Part shown: positions 22,442 through 25,772 of the stretch, piece by piece
Numbering within the stretch: position 1 is the first letter of the stretch
Layout: each line of letters begins with the position of its first letter
NCBI GenBank assembly: GCA_023430565.1
Contig: JAEZAD010000079.1
Coordinates: forward strand, 1 to 25,772
Direction of reading: 5' to 3'
DNA length: 25,772 nucleotides
Source of the DNA: Verrucomicrobiota bacterium
GTDB taxonomy: Bacteria > Verrucomicrobiota > Verrucomicrobiia > Opitutales > Opitutaceae
Translations under genes and position numbers: made by a program
Notes under the pieces: model-generated
What the model was told of the DNA's origin: nothing
Database searches by the model: none
The model's input: only the letters and a program-made list of their open reading frames with translations

Positions 22442-23575
22442 TTACTTACCCGTGGCGGGCCAGGGCGAGATGGCGTCGAGGGCGGGGAGGAGTGCGCGGC
22501 GCATCGCGAGAAAATCCAGCGAACCGGTCTGGCGGTAGATGACCTTGCCTTGCGGATCGATGAGAAGGGTATGGGGCAGGGCGCCGTTCCACTCCGGGTC
22601 GAGCGCTTCCATGAGCGCGTATTTGTCGGTGCTGCCGAAGATGAGGTTGCGGGTGGATGCTTTGTGATCCTGCAGAAATTTCAGGACCTTCGCTTCTTCG
22701 TCGGGGAATTGCGCGGCGAGCGTGACGAACTCGACCTCGCGCATGCGGAAACGGAGGTTCTGATCGACGAGTTCGTCGAACTCGGAGACGCACGGGCCGC
22801 ACCACGTGGCCCAGACGTTGATGAAGCGGATTTTTCCGGTGCCTTGGTTGGCGCGGAGTTCCTTGAGGGCGGCGGCGTCGGCGTGCGTGAGCGTGACGGG
22901 TTCGCGGGCCACCTTCGCGAGCCAGCGTTGGTTGTCAGCGGCCTTGTCCTTCCACTTGATCGAGCACCCGAAGACCTTGGTTTTCGTGACGGGTGGCTCC
23001 TTGCCGGCGAGGAGAGCTTCGATGGCGAGGCGGGTGGTCTGCTCTTTCACCAGATCGGGACGCTCGGAATCGTCGATGCGGCCTTCGAAGCGGAGCTTGC
23101 GATCGCGATCGAAGACGAACGCATGCGGTGTGGCGACTGCGCCGAATTTTTCGGTGGTGGCTTGGGTCGGGCCGTCGTCGACGTAGGGGAAATTGAAGCT
23201 GCGGTCCTTCGCGCGTTCCTTCATCGCCTCGAAGCTGTCGTCGACATCCGTCCACGCCATCTCGTCGAGGCGGACGGCATCGGTGTTGTTCGGCTGGATC
23301 GCGAGGAACGCGACGCTCTGGCCGGCAAAGTCGGCGACGAGTTGCTTGAGGCGCGGCTCGTAAAGTTGAGCGGTGGGGCAGTGATTCGACGTGAACACGA
23401 CGACGAGCACGTCGGCGGCTTTGAAATCGGCGGGCGTGTAGTCACGGCCGTCGATGCCGGGAAGTTTGAAATCGGGCAGCTGCGACCCGTGGGGAAGCGT
23501 GGGGTGGTCGGCGGCCGTTGCTGAAACGGTGAGCAAGCCGAGCGCGAGAAGGAGAATGGAGAGAGCGCGAGTCAT
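22442..23575 (-). CDS. Exported tandem thioredoxin-fold protein (redoxin + TlpA-like)
   Basis: A 377-residue protein with signal peptide (1-22, ending TAADHP) and two thioredoxin-fold domains. The first (about 30-195) is redoxin-like with FTSNHCPTAQLYEPRL (61-76; C66 is the single active-site cysteine) and the cis-proline loop VATPHAF. The second (about 225-375) is TlpA/ResA-like with WATWCGPC (255-262; C259 and C262) and ALPHTLLIDPQGKVIYR. A linker cysteine is at C204. The first domain may act as a peroxidase- or reductase-like module, with the second as its disulfide partner in the periplasm. The ATG at 23575 gives the signal peptide; the longer frame to 23671 is unlikely. It has its own terminator. 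Confidence 0.88.
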   Translation of the reverse strand: MTRALSILLLALGLLTVSATAADHPTLPHGSQLPDFKLPGIDGRDYTPADFKAADVLVVVFTSNHCPTAQLYEPRLKQLVADFAGQSVAFLAIQPNNTDAVRLDEMAWTDVDDSFEAMKERAKDRSFNFPYVDDGPTQATTEKFGAVATPHAFVFDRDRKLRFEGRIDDSERPDLVKEQTTRLAIEALLAGKEPPVTKTKVFGCSIKWKDKAADNQRWLAKVAREPVTLTHADAAALKELRANQGTGKIRFINVWATWCGPCVSEFDELVDQNLRFRMREVEFVTLAAQFPDEEAKVLKFLQDHKASTRNLIFGSTDKYALMEALDPEWNGALPHTLLIDPQGKVIYRQTGSLDFLAMRRALLPALDAISPWPATGK

Positions 23576-23755
23576 GATGGGGGAGTGGTTGGGACGGCGG
23601 GAAGACGGTTCAAAAAAGGAAAAGGAGCGGGATTTTACACCGGTGGGGTGGCCGGGTCCGCGGCGATACATCGTAAAATCATGTAGTCGGCGCGTTTTCT
23701 TTTTGGAGTTGGACGCATCCGGTGTGCGTTAGCCGCTTCGGTGGCTTCAACTCGT

Positions 23756-23965
23756 ATGTCTCCTTCTGCCCCTCGAACTCTTCGCTTCGAATACTGGCGG
23801 TCGACCCTCGACCACCTTTGGTATTGGCATCTTAAGGACGGGGACGACCAAAAGGTGGCACAAGGCGAGGCGTATGCGACGAAGTCCGGTTGTTTGTCGG
23901 CGATCGAGCGGGTGAAGGCCGCGAACGGCGCATCGGTTGTGAATCTCTCTCCGCGGGAGGGATGA
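23756..23965 (+). CDS. YegP/DUF1508 family small protein
   Basis: A 69-residue protein. LRFEYWRSTLDHLWYWHLKDGDDQKVAQGEAYATKSGCLSAIERVKAANG carries the DUF1508 pattern: an aromatic strand, WYWHLK, then EAYATKSGCLSAIERVK. The family is small and cytoplasmic and usually carries two such repeats in YegP; this gene has one. Function is not established. ATG 23756 is preferred; GTG 23741 would add five residues. There is no operon partner on this strand. Confidence 0.8.
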   Translation: MSPSAPRTLRFEYWRSTLDHLWYWHLKDGDDQKVAQGEAYATKSGCLSAIERVKAANGASVVNLSPREG

Positions 23966-24151
23966 GGAGGAAACGCGGGCCGTGGCGAACGGCGTGGGTG
24001 CGCGCGAGCGGTCGAGTGGTCCAGTCAGGATGTCGTCGGGTGGCCCCGTGCAGCAGACCGGAGGTGATTGGTCATCGCCGGCGGCGGTGTGCTCGGCACC
24101 GCGGCGTTTTATGGGCGGCTGGACGCTGAATCTCGCGGGGCGGTTCGGGGT

Positions 24152-24538
24152 TTATTGAACCTTCGTCGCAATCCACCACGTGGTCCCACCTGCGTCTTTC
24201 ACGCCGCCGCGCTTATCGTCGTCGTCTTTCTTCGCCGGCGCCTGAACCGACGTGGCTCCTTTCTCGAGTGCCAACCGATAGGTGGCGTCGACGTCCGGCA
24301 CATACACATGCACATGAGCAGGAGTGGGCGGCCAATTCTCGGTGCCGTCCGCGATCATCAACACGGTGTCGTCGATACGAACCTCCGCGTGCAGGATGCT
24401 ATCAGACGGACCGGAAAACCGGCGCAATTCTTGTGCGCCGAAAACATCGACGAGGAAGGCGATGGTCTCGCTGGCACCGTTAACGACCAAGTAAGGCGCG
24501 ACAGTGGTGTAGGTGGTAGGTTTATAGTGAGCGGACAT
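24152..24538 (-). CDS. VOC family protein (PhnB/glyoxalase-like)
   Basis: A 128-residue protein of the vicinal oxygen chelate superfamily. It has two beta-alpha-beta-beta-beta modules. Module one is VAPYLVVNGASETIAFLVDVFGAQELRRF (13-41) with HAEVRIDDTVLMIADG. Module two is AHVHVYVPDVDATYRLALEKGATSV (73-97) with GVKDAGGTTWWIATK. The arrangement is that of PhnB-like glyoxalase/bleomycin-resistance relatives. Members bind a metal and act on varied small molecules, or bind drugs; no substrate can be named. It is a single gene at the edge of a poorly coding region, with no visible terminator. Confidence 0.9.
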   Translation of the reverse strand: MSAHYKPTTYTTVAPYLVVNGASETIAFLVDVFGAQELRRFSGPSDSILHAEVRIDDTVLMIADGTENWPPTPAHVHVYVPDVDATYRLALEKGATSVQAPAKKDDDDKRGGVKDAGGTTWWIATKVQ

Positions 24539-25088
24539 ATTTTTGGGGTGATCACGTTCTCGGAGTCCGACGTCAGCCGCGGGTGAAATGGGCGAACACT
24601 GTCGTTGATGCGTTGATGAAAGCCCAACGCTATTCGATGCGCCGAACCCTGCCGGCCGACGGCGTGCGTGGAATCAAAGTGCGAATGCGGCGTGCGATCT
24701 CAAGTTCACGTTTCGAATCGTTCGGAACCAACGCCGGGGCCACATGCACCTGGGAACGCGGGTCTCACCGAAAACGCGAAGCTCGTGGGCGCAACGGCCG
24801 GTTTTCGCGAGGCGTGCTGCCGAAGCGATGGCCTTAACTCAAGCGGGCGATCCGATCACGGTGAAGCCGCCGTCGAGTGACATCGGCCACGGATATCCCT
24901 CGGTAACCATGACGCTGAAGCGAGCGCGGGCGGGACGTCTTCGAGGATGCCGCCGCTGAAGCGAAGGGCGCCGGCCCGTGGAGCGAATCGCAAGTGGGCA
25001 CCGAGATCGAAGTGCCCATTCTGAAGCCTCAGGAGCGACCAGTTTCTTCGCAGCTGGTGTTCGCTCGCGACTTCCGTAGCGCATGCGT
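24539..25088. other. 550-base stretch with no intact gene
   Basis: No reading frame here has both a credible start and a recognisable family. The best coding-like traces are on the plus strand at 24828-25088 (described separately). GGCCTTAACTCAAGCG at 24830 resembles part of an integron attC site, but the flanking core sites GTTRRRY and RYYYAAC are missing. The stretch may be remnants of genes. Confidence 0.4.
24828..25088 (+). pseudogene. Possible frameshifted gene remnant
   Basis: From ATG 24828 one frame reads MALTQAGDPITVKPPSS and continues SDIGHGYPSVTMTLKRA before turning Arg-rich and stopping. Near 24930-24945 a second frame takes over with DVFEDAAAEAKGAGPWSES and QVGTEIEVPILKPQE. Both stretches have balanced composition, unlike the Arg/His/Pro shadows elsewhere. 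One indel would join them. I do not recognise the family, and an overlapping minus-strand frame ending MSLDGGFTVIGSPA is an alternative. Confidence 0.2.
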
Positions 25089-25259
25089 CTATTTCATCTT
25101 GGGAACGGCGAACGAAAGGGCCGTGCCAAGGGCTACTCCGATGCAGATCCAGAGCGCCACATTCTTCGTGGCTGCACCAATCACAACGCCAACGCCAATG
25201 CCGATCGCGAGCCACGCGCCGTTGAAGACGCGATTCTCTTTCGGTGACCTTTCGTTCAT
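25089..25259 (-). CDS. 56-residue two-helix membrane protein
   Basis: A short gene starting at ATG 25259 and ending with TAG at 25089. The product opens with the polar MNERSPKENRVFNG. A first hydrophobic, glycine-rich segment follows (about 15-30, WLAIGIGVGVVIGAAT), then a second (about 34-52, VALWICIGVALGTALSFAV), and it ends PKMK. Two short helices with GxGxG spacing suggest a glycine-zipper hairpin in the inner membrane. A GGAG lies 10 bases before the ATG, one of the better ribosome sites in the window, and the stop of the DUF1801 gene is 42 bases upstream, so the two are probably co-transcribed. No function is known to me. Confidence 0.7.
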   Translation of the reverse strand: MNERSPKENRVFNGAWLAIGIGVGVVIGAATKNVALWICIGVALGTALSFAVPKMK

Positions 25260-25301
25260 ATGGGGAGGTCTCCTTTTTTGCCCGCTTGGGAGTGTGAGCC
25301 A

Positions 25302-25640
25302 TTAGGCGCCATAAGACTCAAGAATCTCCTCAAGTATAGTCTTGAGATGCGAATCAAGCGTGCGGAATCGAATGCAGCTCTTACCGACCGAATAATCCGA
25401 TAACTCAGTTTCGAAACGGGCGACGATCACGGGATCAGCGTAGAACGAGAAATACTGCTTCTGCGCGTTGAAGGCGATCATGCGATCCCCAACTGAATAC
25501 GTAGGCATCCCATACTTCATGTCCGCCACGGCAGACGGGACCTTCCTGCGGACAATGGCATCGAGCTCCTTCACTGTCGCGCGCTGAGCGACAGGAACCT
25601 CCGCGATATAGGCTTTAATCGTTTTAGCTTTCGACTGCAT
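25302..25640 (-). CDS. DUF1801 family protein
   Basis: A 112-residue cytoplasmic protein with the DUF1801 pattern: TIKAYIAEVPVAQRATVKELDAIVRRKVP (7-35), then DMKYGMPTYSVGDRMIAFNAQKQYFSFYADP and GKSCIRFRTLDSHLKTILEEIL. The family includes YdhG-like proteins described as iron-chaperone-like, but most members are uncharacterised. The codon mix is less GC-biased than in the large genes to the left, consistent with an acquired segment; this is an impression, not a calculation. It precedes the 56-residue membrane protein gene. Confidence 0.88.
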   Translation of the reverse strand: MQSKAKTIKAYIAEVPVAQRATVKELDAIVRRKVPSAVADMKYGMPTYSVGDRMIAFNAQKQYFSFYADPVIVARFETELSDYSVGKSCIRFRTLDSHLKTILEEILESYGA

Positions 25641-25673
25641 ATCTCGCCGAACGTCAAAGATCAGAGGACATGA

Positions 25674-25717
25674 GGTGGTCGAGCGGAACGGCGCGAGGCA
25701 AGATCCGCCCGACCACC
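25674..25717. repeat. Inverted repeat upstream of the DUF1801 gene
   Basis: Arms GGTGGTCG (25674-25681) and CGACCACC (25710-25717) enclose 28 bases, which can pair further. It lies 34 bases before the DUF1801 start. It could be a regulatory site or the end of a gene to the right of the window. Confidence 0.35.
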
Positions 25718-25772
25718 ATTATGATCACGAACACCTGCAAGAATGTTCGCGAAAGCGTCCAAGTCGCGGGGC

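Noticed and set aside
24068..24130. Plus-strand peptide opening VIAGGGVLGTAAFYG, resembling a dinucleotide-binding start
   Set aside because: No further Rossmann features follow, and the frame then runs antisense through the VOC gene.
24839..24911. Minus-strand frame ending MSLDGGFTVIGSPA, like the C-terminus of a short-chain dehydrogenase
   Set aside because: Only about a dozen residues resemble the family; no catalytic YxxxK or cofactor motif lies upstream.
25265..25310. Possible integron attC at the DUF1801 stop (GCCTAAT on the minus strand)
   Set aside because: The last base of the R'' core differs, no GTTRRRY partner follows within a usable distance, and the next gene begins only 42 bases later.

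Overview
The window looks like a chromosomal segment of a high-GC member of the Verrucomicrobiota, most likely Opitutaceae. This is an inference with no database check behind it. It rests on a giant beta-strand-repeat protein ending in a PEP-CTERM sorting signal, a cluster of Gfo/Idh/MocA oxidoreductases with a sugar phosphate isomerase/epimerase, tandem-redoxin and PRC-barrel exported proteins, gene starts that mostly lack a Shine-Dalgarno sequence, and many short palindromic repeats between genes. No rRNA, tRNA, CRISPR array, complete transposon or phage module was seen. Because GC is high, long Arg/His/Pro-rich reading frames run antisense to almost every gene; these were treated as shadows.

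Layout. 1-1077: an exported zinc-less MsrB behind two copies of an identical 20-bp imperfect palindrome, flanked by dispersed repeats. 1078-5689 (minus strand): a sugar-metabolism cluster of a TIM-barrel isomerase/epimerase and two Gfo/Idh/MocA oxidoreductases, closed by a terminator, followed by an exported DUF4886 SGNH hydrolase. 5872-11196 (plus): a 1480-residue PEP-CTERM protein with about 13 autotransporter-type repeats, then a periplasmic protein with two TonB C-terminal-like domains, then a terminator and a repeat-rich spacer.

11473-15700 (minus): a three-gene ECF sigma cassette in the order membrane protein, periplasmic sensor, sigma factor (the order of cnrYXH), a NamZ-type exo-N-acetylmuramidase lipoprotein and a glycerate kinase. 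16094-18619 (plus): a B12-dependent monomeric class II ribonucleotide reductase. Two palindromes sit upstream, spaced exactly as NrdR boxes are. 18656-20621: a DUF1653 gene diverging from an RNA-modification pair (RlmM-like methyltransferase and a DTW-family tRNA aminocarboxypropyltransferase).

20665-23575: an OsmC peroxidase (minus), a strongly foldable 325-base leader or ncRNA region, a secreted PRC-barrel protein with a split barrel (plus), and an exported tandem redoxin (minus), with well-formed terminators. 23756-25772: small accessory genes (YegP/DUF1508, VOC, a 56-residue membrane protein, DUF1801) around a 550-base stretch with no intact gene and possible gene decay.

The points most worth following are the NrdR-like box pair, the YXH cassette whose sensor lacks most of the known metal ligands, the structured RNA-like leader at 21201-21392, and the exported MsrB with an unusual cysteine set.
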